Of a DNA stretch of 64,000 nucleotides, positions 47,339-58,260 are shown one piece after another. Position 1 is the first letter of the stretch. Every line of letters starts with the position of its first letter. A program made the position numbers and the translations under genes. The notes beneath the pieces are model-generated. The model saw nothing but the letters and a program-made list of their open reading frames with translations, was not told the DNA's origin and did no database searches. Location of the stretch: positions 124,001 to 188,000 of the forward strand of contig NZ_CP130649.1 in the NCBI RefSeq assembly GCF_030552895.1. The letters are read 5' to 3'. Source of the DNA: Tatumella ptyseos (GTDB taxonomy: Bacteria; Pseudomonadota; Gammaproteobacteria; Enterobacterales; Enterobacteriaceae).

Positions 47339-48652
47339 TTAACGATTAGACGCGGCGACCCCCTTTCCCGGGTGGTTGACCGCCTCATCCTCAGGCTGGA
47401 TATCACACTGTTTAGGTAGCGTTACAGATAAGACCGCTGCGATAAGCAGTGAGACGGAAAGCGCATAGATAGCAACGTTATGACCATAGAAGTTAATCAT
47501 TACGCCCACTAAGTATGGCCCACAAAACCCGCCCAGATTACCTAATCCGTTAATCACTCCCCGCGCAGCCCCTGCGGCTTCAGCCGAAGCAATTCGCCCT
47601 GGAATACTCCAGAACGGGCTGGTGGCAGCTTTCAAGAAGAATCCGCAAACTACTAAGGCGATATAGGCCGCCACCACATGATGACGTAATACAACGGAGG
47701 CAACCAACGAGGCCGCAAAGCAGAGCAGTGATACGCAAACCCATAAGCGACGCTTACCTGACCGGTCGCTGAATAACGAGATAACATAGATACCCGCAGC
47801 CATGGCGACAAAGGGAAGAATCGCGAGTCCGCCGACATCAGCCATGTTCCCACCCGTCAGATTTTTTAGAATCGCAGGCAGCCATAGGGTGTAACCATAG
47901 TCGCCAGTTTGGTAAAAAAAGTTGAGGAAAATAAGCGTAACTAAACCACGGTTTTTGAAGACATCTCTTAACGGTGCATTACTGACTTTGACTTTTTCTT
48001 CACGTGCTTCACGTTCTGCTTTAAGTTGTGTTAGTAAGTATTCACGTTCTTTTTCAGGCAACCAACGCGCCTCATCTGGACGGTCACTGATGAGCGCCCA
48101 CCACATCATCATCACGATGGCAGAGAGGATACCTTCGATAAAGAATAACCAGCGCCAATCAAGAGCAGAGATGATTGCTCCAGAGACCGGTGCGGTGAAA
48201 ATACCGCCTAGTGGTGCAAACATCATGACAATGGCATTTGCACGACCCAGCTCTTTTTCAGGGAACCAGTTGCTCACCATGGTTAGTACAACCGGTAGCA
48301 TTCCCCCCTCGGCAATACCGAGTAAGAAGCGTAGAACTAGAAGTTGATATTCATGGGTCACAAAACCGGTCGCAATCGAAATCACGGCCCAAGCGGTTAA
48401 CGAAGCCGCTATAAATTTCTTACCGCTACCGTGAACGGCAATGCGGCCGCCAGGAATTTGGAGGAAGAGATAGCCAATGAAAAAGATTCCGCTCACCACA
48501 CCCGCCATCTGGCTGGTGATCCCTAACTCTTGATCCATCCCTCCTGGTAAAGCAAAACTAATGTTTACCCGATCCATAAATGAGATGATACAAGCAATCA
48601 GTATCGGTACGATTATCCGATACCAACGTGTCCTTGGAACATTATGACTCAT
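47339..48652 (-). CDS. MFS transporter, anion:cation symporter family
   Basis: A 437-residue, 12-helix transporter. RWYRIIVPILIACIISFMDR at the N-terminus and GGMDQELGITSQMAGVVSG are typical of the ACS family (glucarate, galactonate, tartrate, ketogluconate and phthalate carriers). A GntR-type operator lies about 210 bp upstream and a GntR-like LacI gene ends just behind it, so a sugar-acid substrate is the best guess. Confidence 0.88.
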   Translation of the reverse strand: MSHNVPRTRWYRIIVPILIACIISFMDRVNISFALPGGMDQELGITSQMAGVVSGIFFIGYLFLQIPGGRIAVHGSGKKFIAASLTAWAVISIATGFVTHEYQLLVLRFLLGIAEGGMLPVVLTMVSNWFPEKELGRANAIVMMFAPLGGIFTAPVSGAIISALDWRWLFFIEGILSAIVMMMWWALISDRPDEARWLPEKEREYLLTQLKAEREAREEKVKVSNAPLRDVFKNRGLVTLIFLNFFYQTGDYGYTLWLPAILKNLTGGNMADVGGLAILPFVAMAAGIYVISLFSDRSGKRRLWVCVSLLCFAASLVASVVLRHHVVAAYIALVVCGFFLKAATSPFWSIPGRIASAEAAGAARGVINGLGNLGGFCGPYLVGVMINFYGHNVAIYALSVSLLIAAVLSVTLPKQCDIQPEDEAVNHPGKGVAASNR

Positions 48653-48862
48653 AGTACTCCTCCCTCCAGAAAATGGTTTTCTGAAATAAATCTTCGCTTA
48701 TCTTCCGTGAAAAATTATCCATTATCGTCTTCTTTTGCGGTCTGAATTTATAAGCATAGTCATTATATTGAGCAAAAGAGCGGATATTTTGTAGTGACTA
48801 TGAAACAATGTTTTTACAAATGTTTTTGCGAGTTGTATCACGCTGAATCGTGTTAAGAAATC

Positions 48863-48878
48863 ATGTTACGGATAACGT
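48863..48878. promoter_or_regulatory. GntR/IdnR-type operator
   Basis: ATGTTACGGATAACGT is an imperfect palindrome (ATGTTA and TAACGT around CGGA) matching the E. coli gluconate repressor box ATGTTA-N4-TAACAT at all but one half-site base. It lies between the LacI gene stop and the MFS gene it precedes. Confidence 0.72.
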
Positions 48879-48906
48879 GATCCGGCGGGTGTTTTCCTAA
48901 CCATCA

Positions 48907-49908
48907 TTAGGAGAGCGGGAAAGTATCGCCAAGGAGAAAATGCGTCTCAAGGATGACTTGGTTGACAGTCTTGTTCCCTTGAACGCGTTGCAGTAGCAGT
49001 TCAGTTGCCTGTTGACCGACCTGATAACGAGGGGTCTTGATGCTGGTGAGACGAGGCGTTGTAATTTGCCCTATTTCTAAACCATGAAAGCCGACAATCG
49101 CAATACGTCGCGGAATATCAATACCGGCAGATTGGCACGCCCGTAATACGCCTATTGCTAAATCATCGTTAGTACAGAAGATAGCATCAAGATTAGGCAC
49201 GCTATCCAAGGCTTCTCGCATCATCATTGCCCCCGTTTCAATGGAGGAGACTTTCTCTGGGCTGATATGAGTGGTGGTCAGCCCCGCGGCATTCATGGCA
49301 TCACAGTAGCCTTGATAGCGTTGTTGGTCGCGTAAATCAGACATCGAACCAAAATAAGCGATATGCTTGCGTCCCGCCTCAATCAGGGCTTGAGTCGCTT
49401 TAAAACCAGCCTGTAAGTTATCAAAGCCAACATTAATACGCTCTGGTTGATGAGCAATCCCCATCACTTCCGCAATCGGGATTTTCGCGGCCTGGAGATA
49501 TTTTTCGGCTCTCAAAGAGTGCGCGGTATCGGTAAGGATCAATGCCTTGATATTGAAAGCGAGTAATGCCGCAATCTGTTCCTCTTCTTTTTGAAGGGAG
49601 TAGTCGTAGCTGACGACTAGGGTTTGATAGCCCTGTGCCTCAGTAACGGTCTCAATTCCTGCTAATAACTCGCTAAATATCTGATTATTAAAGGAAGGGA
49701 TAAGTACGCCAATCCGTGGGATGGACTGACTCGTGATTTGTGGATTATCTGAGTCCGGCTCAAAACCAACCTCCTCAATAACATTGGCAATGCGTTTGGC
49801 CGTATCGGCTTTCACTTTTTCAGGGGTGCGCAAAAAACGACTGACTGTCATTTTGGTTACACCCGCTAGCACTGCGATGTCATTTAAGGTAATACGTTGT
49901 TTTTTCAT
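48907..49908 (-). CDS. LacI-family repressor, GntR/IdnR subgroup
   Basis: A 333-residue LacI-type regulator. The DNA-binding helix has VTKMTVSRFLR, as in E. coli GntR, and the ligand domain keeps YQTLVVSYDYSLQKEEEQIAALL, FCTNDDLAIG and AIVGFHGLEIGQ. E. coli GntR and IdnR answer to gluconate and idonate. It lies between two MFS genes, upstream of one and divergent from the other, and likely controls both. The ribosome site is weak. Confidence 0.9.
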   Translation of the reverse strand: MKKQRITLNDIAVLAGVTKMTVSRFLRTPEKVKADTAKRIANVIEEVGFEPDSDNPQITSQSIPRIGVLIPSFNNQIFSELLAGIETVTEAQGYQTLVVSYDYSLQKEEEQIAALLAFNIKALILTDTAHSLRAEKYLQAAKIPIAEVMGIAHQPERINVGFDNLQAGFKATQALIEAGRKHIAYFGSMSDLRDQQRYQGYCDAMNAAGLTTTHISPEKVSSIETGAMMMREALDSVPNLDAIFCTNDDLAIGVLRACQSAGIDIPRRIAIVGFHGLEIGQITTPRLTSIKTPRYQVGQQATELLLQRVQGNKTVNQVILETHFLLGDTFPLS

Positions 49909-50059
49909 AGATTACGTATTGAGTGATTGGTCGCTTATTATGCCGTGAGTGACGTCAAAAAGATATGTCTCCCCCTCATCATGGTTAAGATATTTTTATC
50001 TATAAACCTTGGCACAAAGCTTGCTCCGGTTAACGTATTGAACCAAGGGAGGATAGCCG

Positions 50060-51316
50060 ATGAGTGTACAAACTGAAGTCAGTATTAACCCGATAGCAAT
50101 CCGGACCACGCAAAAGTGGCAACAACTGGTCATCGGTCTGCTCTGTATGGCGTCGATTTCTAGCCCGCAGTATGTCTGGACGTTATTAACTAAGCCATTT
50201 CTTGAGCGCCTTGATGTTCACTTACCTGTGCTGCAAGTCACTTTCTCCTTATTGATCATCTTTCAAACCTTTTTATCACCATTACAGGGCAAGCTTATTG
50301 ACCGCTTTGGTGCACGCCGATTAATTGGTGTGGGGACGCTAATGACAGGGGCTAGCTGGGTAGGTGCAGCATACAGCCACTCTTTATGGATGCTTTACCT
50401 ACTGTATGGCGTTGTCGGCGGGCTTGGCACCGGTATTGTTTATATTGGGATTGTCGGGCAGGTGGTTCGCTGGTTCCCTGAACAGCGAGGCTTCGCAGCC
50501 GGTATGGTTGCGGCAGGATACGGTATGGGGGCAATTGTGACGACGTTGCCGATTTCTCTATCGCTCAGTCGTTATGGATTGACCTCCACACTACTCATCT
50601 TCGGGGTAGGTTTTGCCACATTAGGTTGGTTAGCGAGTCGAGGCTTACGTGATGCACCTAATGTTACTGTGACCGTGAATCATCATCTCAGCCTTCAACG
50701 TCACTACTCATCTTCTCAGATGCTAAAACAGCCGCTCTTCTGGCTACTATTTTTTATGATGGCTTGTATGTCTACTTCGGGCCTGATGGTCACTTCTCAA
50801 TTGGCAAGCTTTGCCGCGGATATTGGTGTGGGACAAGTCCTGGTTTGGGGAATGGCCGCACTGCCTTTGGCAATGAGTATTGACCGCTTAACGAATGGAT
50901 TAACCCGGCCGTTATTTGGCTGGGTTTCTGATCGGATTGGTCGTGAAAATACGATGTTTGTCGCCTTTATTCTCGAAGCATTAGCGATGAGCCTATGGCT
51001 AACGTTTCGTCATGATCCCTTGTTATTTATTCTGCTTTCAGGTGTCGTTTTCTTAGGATGGGGCGAGATCTTCTCTCTTTTTCCGGCCACGTTGACCGAT
51101 ACTTTCGGTAGCCAACATGCCGCCAGTAACTATGGGTGGTTATATATGTCACAAGGGGTGGGTTCAATACTGGGAGGCCCCCTCGCGGCATTGCTTTATC
51201 AAGCCAGCCACGGTTGGGTCCCAGTATTTAGTTTAGCGATAGGTCTCGATATTCTGACCGCATTATTAGCAATAGCGGTCTTAAAACCTTGGCGTCAACG
51301 CTTTATCAGCGGTTAG
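50060..51316 (+). CDS. MFS transporter, OFA (oxalate/formate antiporter-like) family
   Basis: A 418-residue, 12-helix MFS protein. RFGARRLIGVGTLMTGASWVG, GGLGTGIVYIGIVGQVVRWFPEQRGFAAGM and LTRPLFGWVSDRIGRE are typical of OFA carriers, which exchange or import small carboxylates. The substrate is unknown. It is divergent from the LacI gene (151 bp). Its last 11 bp overlap the end of convergent mmuM, an unusually tight junction without a terminator. Confidence 0.86.
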   Translation: MSVQTEVSINPIAIRTTQKWQQLVIGLLCMASISSPQYVWTLLTKPFLERLDVHLPVLQVTFSLLIIFQTFLSPLQGKLIDRFGARRLIGVGTLMTGASWVGAAYSHSLWMLYLLYGVVGGLGTGIVYIGIVGQVVRWFPEQRGFAAGMVAAGYGMGAIVTTLPISLSLSRYGLTSTLLIFGVGFATLGWLASRGLRDAPNVTVTVNHHLSLQRHYSSSQMLKQPLFWLLFFMMACMSTSGLMVTSQLASFAADIGVGQVLVWGMAALPLAMSIDRLTNGLTRPLFGWVSDRIGRENTMFVAFILEALAMSLWLTFRHDPLLFILLSGVVFLGWGEIFSLFPATLTDTFGSQHAASNYGWLYMSQGVGSILGGPLAALLYQASHGWVPVFSLAIGLDILTALLAIAVLKPWRQRFISG

Positions 51317-52256
51317 TGAGTGCATGCTGCTGCGTGGCCAATGCTTGGATATCTTTGGGAGAAGTTCGACAACAACCACCTATGAGTTTTGCTCCAGCAG
51401 CCAGCCAGTCAGAAAGATAATCGCTAAGTTGTTGGCAGTGAGGGCCACCTTGATGCCAGGTTTTGCTCTGCGCATCGTAGGTTTCACCGGAATTAGGGTA
51501 CACCACCAAGGGCAATGGGGTTAGGGAGTGCAGGTGTTTTAATGCCGCCGTCGTCTCCGTCAAGGCAATACAGTTAATGCCTAAGGCAACGACCTGTGGT
51601 TGAGTCGTTAAGTAACTCACTACTGTCGTTAAAGGTGTTCCGTCACTTAGGTGGTGCGCATCCTTAAGCGTCATGCTAAACCATGCACTTGCCTCAGGGA
51701 AGGTTTGGATCAACTCGCACAAGGCTTGGATCTCAGCAAAGGATGGCTGAGTTTCGCATGCCAAGATATCGGCGCCCGCGGCCAAAAGCTGTGTCATCCG
51801 TGGGCGATGAAAATCCATAAAATCTTCGCGGCTTAGCGAATAATCACCACGATATTCCGAACCATCGGCCAAGTAAGCACCATATGGACCAACGGAACCT
51901 GCAATGATGGGGCGAGGTGAGCTCGGCGATTCAGCAAGAAATTGCGTACGAGCCTCAACCGCTAGGGTCACACTGCGCGCAATAAGCGCTTCTGCATCAT
52001 TACGATCCAATCCACGTTGCGCAAACCCTGCCAGAGAAGCTTGATAACTCGCGGTAATGGCACATTGCGCTCCGGCCCGGAAATAGTCGAGATGAACTTG
52101 TCGAATAATATCAGGTTGATTAATTAAGACATTGGCTGACCAAAGGCTATCGGTAATCTGGCAGCCTCGTGTTTCAAGCTCGGTCGCCAATGCCCCGTCC
52201 AGCACGATAAAAGGAGACTGTTCCAGTAACGAACTCAGTGGATTAGTCAGAGACAT
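51306..52256 (-). CDS. mmuM: Homocysteine S-methyltransferase
   Basis: A 316-residue zinc methyltransferase that uses S-methylmethionine to turn homocysteine into methionine. Zinc cysteines are in GINCIAL and [22 protein letters not shown] and [20 protein letters not shown] are near-identical to E. coli MmuM. The start overlaps the end of mmuP by 14 bp, implying coupled translation. Confidence 0.95.
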   Translation of the reverse strand: MSLTNPLSSLLEQSPFIVLDGALATELETRGCQITDSLWSANVLINQPDIIRQVHLDYFRAGAQCAITASYQASLAGFAQRGLDRNDAEALIARSVTLAVEARTQFLAESPSSPRPIIAGSVGPYGAYLADGSEYRGDYSLSREDFMDFHRPRMTQLLAAGADILACETQPSFAEIQALCELIQTFPEASAWFSMTLKDAHHLSDGTPLTTVVSYLTTQPQVVALGINCIALTETTAALKHLHSLTPLPLVVYPNSGETYDAQSKTWHQGGPHCQQLSDYLSDWLAAGAKLIGGCCRTSPKDIQALATQQHALTNR

Positions 52257-53646
52257 GCTTCACGTCCTTAGATTTTTTTGCAGAAGTTAAATAGTAGGCC
52301 GCATAACAACACGCAACAAAGGGAATACCACACCATAACGCTATTCTTTGGCTAGGGTCAAAAGCGAGACCTAAACAGGCAATGAGACACAGAACAAAAC
52401 CCAGAACGGGTAAAACTGGGAACCAAGGGGCACGATACGCTAGCGCTTCGACCTTTTGACCCGAGGCCACATAACGCCGGCGAAAGCTAAAGTGGGAAGC
52501 ACAAATACTTAGCCATACGGCAACCACTGCAAATCCTGATATAGCAGAGAGAGCCACAAAGACGGTATCGGGTGCGATGATGCTCGAAAAGAGGGCTAAG
52601 ATCCCTCCCAACATACTAATGCTAATGGCAAAAACAGGTATTCCTCTTCGATTAACCTTTGCAAAAGCTTGGGGTAGGGTACGCTGATTTGCCAGCGACC
52701 ACAGCATACGACCAGAAGCATATAGCCCAGAATTGGCCGCTGAAAGTATTGCCGTTAAAATAACGAAATTAAAGATATCGGCTGCATACGGAATCCCTAT
52801 TTTTTCAAAGACGAGTACAAAAGGACTCTTTTCTACTCCCGCTTGCTGCATCGGAATCAAGGCAGCGAGTACAAAGACAGTGCCTAGGAAAAAGATGATT
52901 AAACGGGCAATAGTGGTACGAATAGCAACAGGAATAACCTTTTCAGGGTTTTCTGTTTCGCCGGCTGCAATCCCAATCAATTCGGTACCTGAAAAGGCGA
53001 AGTTAACAGCCACCATGGTCATCAAGATGGGCAACGTCCCATGGGGAAACCACCCTTGAGCGGTGAGATTATGTAAGAAAGGGGCGGGAGTCCCGTCGTG
53101 CATAGGAATGATGCCAAAGATGGCGGCAGCACCTAAGATAATAAACACCAGAATAGTGATAACTTTTACGAGTGAAAACCAAAACTCACCCTCTGCGAAA
53201 AAACGGGTCGAAATAATATTTAACCCAAAAATTACCACACAGAAAAGTAGACACCACTGCCAAATCGGAACTTGGGGAAACCAATACTGCATACAAAATC
53301 CCGCAGCAGTAAAGCTTGAACCCAAGGCGACTGTCCAGGTCAACCAGTATAGCCAAGCAACGGTATAGCCAGTAGCAGGGCCTAAATAGCGGGTGGCATA
53401 GACGTGGAAGGCCCCTGTTTCAGGCATGGCGACAGAAAGCTCGCCTAAGCTTTGCATCACCAACCATACCACCAACGCTCCTATCAGGTAGGCGAGTAGC
53501 GTTCCCGCCGCCCCTGTGGTGGAGATAATATACCCCGTATTAAAAAATAACCCTGTCCCGATTACTCCACCTAATGACAGCATCACTAAATGACGGGCTT
53601 TCATTGTGCGGTGTAATGTTCCGCTCTGTTCTACTTCTGGTTGCAT
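52243..53646 (-). CDS. mmuP: S-methylmethionine permease
   Basis: A 467-residue amino acid permease of the APC superfamily, same length as E. coli MmuP, with about 12 helices ([61 protein letters not shown]). I chose ATG 53646 (MQPEVEQSG) because it follows AGAAGGTCGC and gives the homologous length. An in-frame ATG at 53670 lies inside a MetJ operator and lacks a ribosome site. It forms an operon with mmuM. Confidence 0.94.
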   Translation of the reverse strand: MQPEVEQSGTLHRTMKARHLVMLSLGGVIGTGLFFNTGYIISTTGAAGTLLAYLIGALVVWLVMQSLGELSVAMPETGAFHVYATRYLGPATGYTVAWLYWLTWTVALGSSFTAAGFCMQYWFPQVPIWQWCLLFCVVIFGLNIISTRFFAEGEFWFSLVKVITILVFIILGAAAIFGIIPMHDGTPAPFLHNLTAQGWFPHGTLPILMTMVAVNFAFSGTELIGIAAGETENPEKVIPVAIRTTIARLIIFFLGTVFVLAALIPMQQAGVEKSPFVLVFEKIGIPYAADIFNFVILTAILSAANSGLYASGRMLWSLANQRTLPQAFAKVNRRGIPVFAISISMLGGILALFSSIIAPDTVFVALSAISGFAVVAVWLSICASHFSFRRRYVASGQKVEALAYRAPWFPVLPVLGFVLCLIACLGLAFDPSQRIALWCGIPFVACCYAAYYLTSAKKSKDVKHVSD

Positions 53647-53656
53647 GCGACCTTCT

Positions 53657-53672
53657 AAACGTTTAGACATCT
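53657..53672. promoter_or_regulatory. MetJ operator upstream of mmuPM
   Basis: Two tandem met boxes, AAACGTTT (6 of 8 matches to AGACGTCT) and AGACATCT (7 of 8), lie 11-26 bp upstream of the mmuP start. MetJ with S-adenosylmethionine would repress the operon. Confidence 0.78.
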
Positions 53673-53751
53673 AAATAGCTATCAGCACTTTATACGTTGA
53701 ATTTTTTTAGAATGCAAAATTCAGCGAACCGTGAATCTAAAAAACCGGAAA

Positions 53752-53779
53752 AATTTTATATTTTTTTTATATTTACCGG
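53752..53779 (+). promoter_or_regulatory. KdpE-binding T-rich element
   Basis: A run containing TTTTATATTTTTTTTATATT resembles the E. coli kdp operator (TTTTTATACTTTTTTTACA) recognised by KdpE, about 70 bp before kdpF. A promoter should follow within the AT-rich DNA up to 53849. Confidence 0.75.
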
Positions 53780-53849
53780 ATTTTTTCTACGAATTTTTTA
53801 TCTTAAAAATCTTATTATTCAGTTAGTTAAAATAACTGGAGCGAACGCT

Positions 53850-53939
53850 ATGTCGCTATTGTTTATAGTTGGGACGTTACTTATTCTCGCCTTATTAGTG
53901 TACCTCTTTTATGCGCTATGTTACGCGGAGGAATTCTAA
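53850..53939 (+). CDS. kdpF: K+-transporting ATPase, KdpF subunit
   Basis: A 29-residue single-helix peptide ([20 protein letters not shown]), same length as E. coli KdpF, which stabilises the complex. CTGGAGCG is the ribosome site. Its TAA overlaps the kdpA ATG (TAATG). The frame opens 153 bp upstream, but that part has no homology. Confidence 0.9.
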   Translation: MSLLFIVGTLLILALLVYLFYALCYAEEF

Positions 53940-55627
53940 TGCCTACCCAAGCTGTACTGCTCGTCGCAAGCTTCCTACTCGTCGTGCTGTTATGCGCCAA
54001 ACCCCTCGGGAAAGCGCTCGCCATTATTATTAGGGATGATCCTTTACCGGGTTGCCGAATGATAGAGAAAAGTTTGTTTTCTCTCTGTGGGATACGCCGT
54101 CATGGGATGACGATGACGCACTATTTATTAGCTATCGGTCTCTTCAACCTGCTCGGGCTGATCCTACTCATGGGAATACTGCTTTGTCAGCAATGGTTAC
54201 CGCTGAACCCGCAGCATTTACCAGGGCTATCTTGGGATCTGGCCTTCAATACTGCAATAAGCTTCGTGACCAATACCAATTGGCAAGCTTATGCGGGAGA
54301 GACCACTATTAGTTATTTTAGTAGCTTAGTGGGCCTCACCGTACAAAACTTCCTTTCTGCGGCAACCGGCATGGCAGTACTATTCGCCCTGATACGTGGT
54401 TTAGTTTGCCGTAATCAAACGCACTTAGGGAATGCATGGCGAGATATATTACGTATCACGCTGTTTATTTTACTTCCGCTCGCTCTCCTTTTCGCCATCT
54501 TTTTTATGGGACAAGGAGTGGTTCAGACTTTACACAGCTACGTGAATTATACGTCGTTGGAAGGTGTTCCACAGAAACTCCCCCTAGGCCCCGTTGCCTC
54601 AATGGAATCGATCAAATTATTAGGAACCAATGGTGGCGGTTTTTTTAATGCTAACTCCGCTCACCCCTTCGAAAATCCCACTGCGCTCACTAACTTCGTA
54701 CAAATGGTACTCATTTTTCTGATTCCTGCGTCACTGTGTTTTGCCTACGGTGAAGTATCTACTCATCGTCGACATGCGAATGCGGTGTTATGGGCAATGG
54801 GGGTTATTTTTGTCTGTGCAGTGATCGGGGTAATGATGGCTGAAATGAAAGGTAATCCTCATTTCATCCTGAGCGGAGCAGAGAGTGCGATGAACTGGGA
54901 AGGAAAAGAGAGCCGATTCGGCATCCTTGCCTCGTCACTCTATACCGTCGTCACCACCGCAGCCTCTTGTGGTGCTGTGGTAGCAATGCACGACTCATTG
55001 ACAGCATTAGGCGGATTAATTCCACTTTGGCTGATGCAAATCGGTGAAGTGGTTTTTGGCGGAGTAGGGTCCGGGCTATATGGCATGTTAATTAACGTTA
55101 TGCTCGCGGTCTTTATTGCCGGTCTAATGATAGGACGAACCCCTGAATATCTGGGTAAAAAAATTGGTCCAACCGAAATGAAGATGGTGGCGCTTTATAT
55201 TCTCATCACACCACTATTAGTGTTAACCGGGACAGCCCTTGCATTAATGACGGAGGCAGGACGTGCGGGAATCATGAATCCCGGTCCACATGGTTTTACC
55301 GAGGTATTGTATGCCCTCTCTTCTGCTGCCAACAACAACGGTAGTGCTTTTGCAGGGTTGTCAGCGAATACTCCCTTTTGGAACCTTCTGCTAGGTGTTG
55401 TCATGCTACTTGGACGCTTCTTACCCTTTATTCCCTTACTGATTATTGCCGGACGGATGGCACAACGTACTACCCAGCCAAGGGGTGCAGGAACACTCCC
55501 GACTTATGGTGGCTTATTTGTCGGACTATTAATTGGAACCGTATTACTTACCGGAGCCTTAACCTTTATCCCATCCTTAGCATTAGGACCGGTGGCCGAA
55601 CATATGCAATTTATTGGGAGCCGCTAA
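53939..55627 (+). CDS. kdpA: K+-transporting ATPase, KdpA subunit
   Basis: A 562-residue channel-like subunit that selects potassium. It has four repeated pore-like segments, including [35 protein letters not shown] and [20 protein letters not shown]. Length is near E. coli KdpA (557). The start at 53939 overlaps the kdpF stop by one base. Confidence 0.96.
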   Translation: MPTQAVLLVASFLLVVLLCAKPLGKALAIIIRDDPLPGCRMIEKSLFSLCGIRRHGMTMTHYLLAIGLFNLLGLILLMGILLCQQWLPLNPQHLPGLSWDLAFNTAISFVTNTNWQAYAGETTISYFSSLVGLTVQNFLSAATGMAVLFALIRGLVCRNQTHLGNAWRDILRITLFILLPLALLFAIFFMGQGVVQTLHSYVNYTSLEGVPQKLPLGPVASMESIKLLGTNGGGFFNANSAHPFENPTALTNFVQMVLIFLIPASLCFAYGEVSTHRRHANAVLWAMGVIFVCAVIGVMMAEMKGNPHFILSGAESAMNWEGKESRFGILASSLYTVVTTAASCGAVVAMHDSLTALGGLIPLWLMQIGEVVFGGVGSGLYGMLINVMLAVFIAGLMIGRTPEYLGKKIGPTEMKMVALYILITPLLVLTGTALALMTEAGRAGIMNPGPHGFTEVLYALSSAANNNGSAFAGLSANTPFWNLLLGVVMLLGRFLPFIPLLIIAGRMAQRTTQPRGAGTLPTYGGLFVGLLIGTVLLTGALTFIPSLALGPVAEHMQFIGSR

Positions 55628-55628
55628 T

Positions 55629-57668
55629 ATGCGTACTTCAACAATTAATCGTCATGCTCTTTTACAGGCATGTGGCGCTTCATTTAAAAAATTGTCGCCT
55701 ATTACCCAGTTAAGAAACCCTGTGATGTTTGTGGTGTGGTTAGGCAGCGCACTTACTAGCATTATGGCGCTTCAAGCGGTCTTTCAACATCAGTGGATGA
55801 ATGCTTCATTTACTGGGGCAATCAGTATTTGGTTATGGTTTACCGTACTCTTTGCCAATTTCGCGGAGGCTTTAGCCGAGGGAAGGAGTAAAGCACAAGC
55901 CGAGAGTTTAAAAGGATTAAAGCAGACTAGTTGGGCGAAAAAAATTACTCAGCCTATCGAAACAGCGACCTACTCCAGAGTTCAGGCCGATACCCTTCGT
56001 AAGGGCGATTGGGTTCGTGTGGAGGCCGGGGATATCATCCCTTGCGATGGTGAAATCTTAATCGGTGGTGCTTCTGTTGATGAAAGTGCCATCACCGGCG
56101 AATCTGCACCGGTGATCCGCGAAGCGGGGGGAGATTTTGCCTCGGTAACGGGCGGAACACGTATCCTCTCTGACTGGTTAGTCATTCAATGCAGTGTTAA
56201 TCCAGGTGAAACCTTTATTGACCGGATGATCACCATGGTAGAGGGCGCTAAACGCCGTAAAACACCGAACGAAATAGCGTTATCGATTCTATTGATCTCA
56301 TTGACCATCATTTTTGTTATCGCGACGGCAACCTTATATCCATTCTCACTTTGGGGCGGGAAATCGATCGATATCGTTGTTCTGGTGGCATTACTCGTTT
56401 GTTTAATTCCGACCACTATTGGCGCATTGCTATCCGCCATTGGCATTGCGGGAATGAGTCGTATGCTGAACGCCAATGTTATCGCAACCAGTGGACGAGC
56501 GGTTGAAGCCGCCGGTGACGTTGATGTCCTATTAATGGACAAAACCGGCACCATTACTTTCGGTAATCGCCAGGCTGCAGCCTTTTATCCTGCAGAAGGG
56601 GTGACGGAGGAAGCGCTGGCGAATGCGGCACAATTAGCCTCGTTGGCGGATGAAACACCGGAAGGACGCAGCATTGTTGTGCTGGCAAAACATCGCTTCA
56701 ATTTACGTGAACGGGAGTTAAGCAGCTTACAGGCGACCTTTATCCCTTTTACCGCGCAAACACGAATGAGCGGGATTGAGTTTGCTCAGACACGAATTAT
56801 GAAAGGCGCGATGGAAGCAGTACGTCAGTATATCCACTCACTCGATGCCATTTTCCCTGATAGTGTTGCACAGCTCGCTGATGAGATTTCTCGTAAGGGA
56901 GAAACGCCGCTGGTGGTGGTTGAGAATAAGAGGGTAATGGGTGTCGTTGCACTGAAAGATATAGTGAAAGGCGGAATTAAGGAACGTTTTAGTCAATTAA
57001 GGAAAATGGGGATTAAAACGGTAATGGTGACTGGCGACAATCCATTGACCGCGGCAGCGATTGCCGCCGAAGCGGGAGTGGATGATTTCTTGTCACAAGC
57101 AACGCCAGAAGCGAAGCTCGCGTTGATTCGTCAATACCAATCAGAAGGCCGTATGGTGGCGATGACGGGGGATGGCACTAACGATGCACCCGCCTTAGCG
57201 CAAGCAGACGTTGCGGTAGCGATGAACTCAGGTACGCAAGCGGCGAAAGAGGCGGGGAATATGGTTGATCTAGATTCCAACCCGACCAAGCTATTGGAAG
57301 TGGTCCACATCGGTAAACAGATGCTAATGACTCGCGGATCACTGACCACTTTTAGTATTGCAAACGACGTAGCGAAATACTTCGCGATTATTCCTGCTGC
57401 TTTTACCGTGGTCTATCCACAGCTAGCGGGGTTGAATGTTATGCACCTGCACTCACCCGCCTCTGCTATTTTATCGGCGGTCATTTTCAACGCCTTAATT
57501 ATTATTGCGTTAATTCCATTAGCCTTGAAGGGTGTTCCTTACAAAGCGGTTTCGGCCTCGGCATTGTTACGGCGTAATTTATGGATCTACGGTTTGGGCG
57601 GGTTGATCTTACCTTTTCCTGGTATCAAGGCTATCGATCTATTACTGACCTTTATGGGCGTTGTGTAG
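55629..57668 (+). CDS. kdpB: K+-transporting ATPase, KdpB (P-type ATPase) subunit
   Basis: A 679-residue P-type ATPase that drives uptake. Asp304 in MDKTGT is phosphorylated; TGES (actuator domain), [14 protein letters not shown] and [12 protein letters not shown] (hinge) are intact. I chose ATG 55629, one base after the kdpA stop; the frame opens 15 bp earlier inside kdpA. Confidence 0.96.
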   Translation: MRTSTINRHALLQACGASFKKLSPITQLRNPVMFVVWLGSALTSIMALQAVFQHQWMNASFTGAISIWLWFTVLFANFAEALAEGRSKAQAESLKGLKQTSWAKKITQPIETATYSRVQADTLRKGDWVRVEAGDIIPCDGEILIGGASVDESAITGESAPVIREAGGDFASVTGGTRILSDWLVIQCSVNPGETFIDRMITMVEGAKRRKTPNEIALSILLISLTIIFVIATATLYPFSLWGGKSIDIVVLVALLVCLIPTTIGALLSAIGIAGMSRMLNANVIATSGRAVEAAGDVDVLLMDKTGTITFGNRQAAAFYPAEGVTEEALANAAQLASLADETPEGRSIVVLAKHRFNLRERELSSLQATFIPFTAQTRMSGIEFAQTRIMKGAMEAVRQYIHSLDAIFPDSVAQLADEISRKGETPLVVVENKRVMGVVALKDIVKGGIKERFSQLRKMGIKTVMVTGDNPLTAAAIAAEAGVDDFLSQATPEAKLALIRQYQSEGRMVAMTGDGTNDAPALAQADVAVAMNSGTQAAKEAGNMVDLDSNPTKLLEVVHIGKQMLMTRGSLTTFSIANDVAKYFAIIPAAFTVVYPQLAGLNVMHLHSPASAILSAVIFNALIIIALIPLALKGVPYKAVSASALLRRNLWIYGLGGLILPFPGIKAIDLLLTFMGVV

Positions 57669-57678
57669 GGGATTAATG

Positions 57679-58257
57679 ATGAATATGTTACGACCTGCGT
57701 TGTTGTTATTTATCCTGTTAACGGTGATAACGGGGGGTGTTTATCCCTTAATCACTACCGTTGTAGGTAACCAGCTATTCCCACAGAAAACTCAGGGGTC
57801 ACTGATTGTTCAACAGGGACAGGTCAGAGGATCACAACTGATCGGCCAAGATTTTAACCAGCCAGGCTATTTCCAAGGACGCCCTTCAGCGACCGCTGAA
57901 CATGCCGATAATCCTATGGCCTCTGGCGGCAGTAACCTGTCTGTCAGTAATCCACAATTGGTCCAACGGATCGAACAACAGATAGCGTTGCTACACAGCC
58001 AGAACCCTGAGGCGAGCAAAAGGGTTCCGACTGAGCTAATTACCACCTCAGCCAGTGGCCTCGATCCGATGTTATCGGTTAGCGCAATGGCATGGCAAAT
58101 CCCGCGCGTTGCACGCGCACGCAAACTACCGATAAGTGAGATCGAAAAAATAGTCGATCGCTTTACCATAAAGCCTCTGCTGTCTTTCATGGGGCCCACT
58201 GTGGTAAATGTAGTGTCAGTAAATGTAGCGCTTGACCACTATTCGCAAGGAAAGTAA
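57679..58257 (+). CDS. kdpC: K+-transporting ATPase, KdpC subunit
   Basis: A 192-residue subunit with one N-terminal membrane helix and a periplasmic domain. GYFQGRPSATAE, NPMASGGSNLSVSNPQL and TTSASGLDPMLSVSAMAWQIPRVA are the KdpC signatures. It raises ATP affinity of the complex. AGGGGA stands 6 bp before ATG 57679; ATG 57676 is equally possible. Confidence 0.94.
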   Translation: MNMLRPALLLFILLTVITGGVYPLITTVVGNQLFPQKTQGSLIVQQGQVRGSQLIGQDFNQPGYFQGRPSATAEHADNPMASGGSNLSVSNPQLVQRIEQQIALLHSQNPEASKRVPTELITTSASGLDPMLSVSAMAWQIPRVARARKLPISEIEKIVDRFTIKPLLSFMGPTVVNVVSVNVALDHYSQGK

Positions 58258-58260
58258 TGC

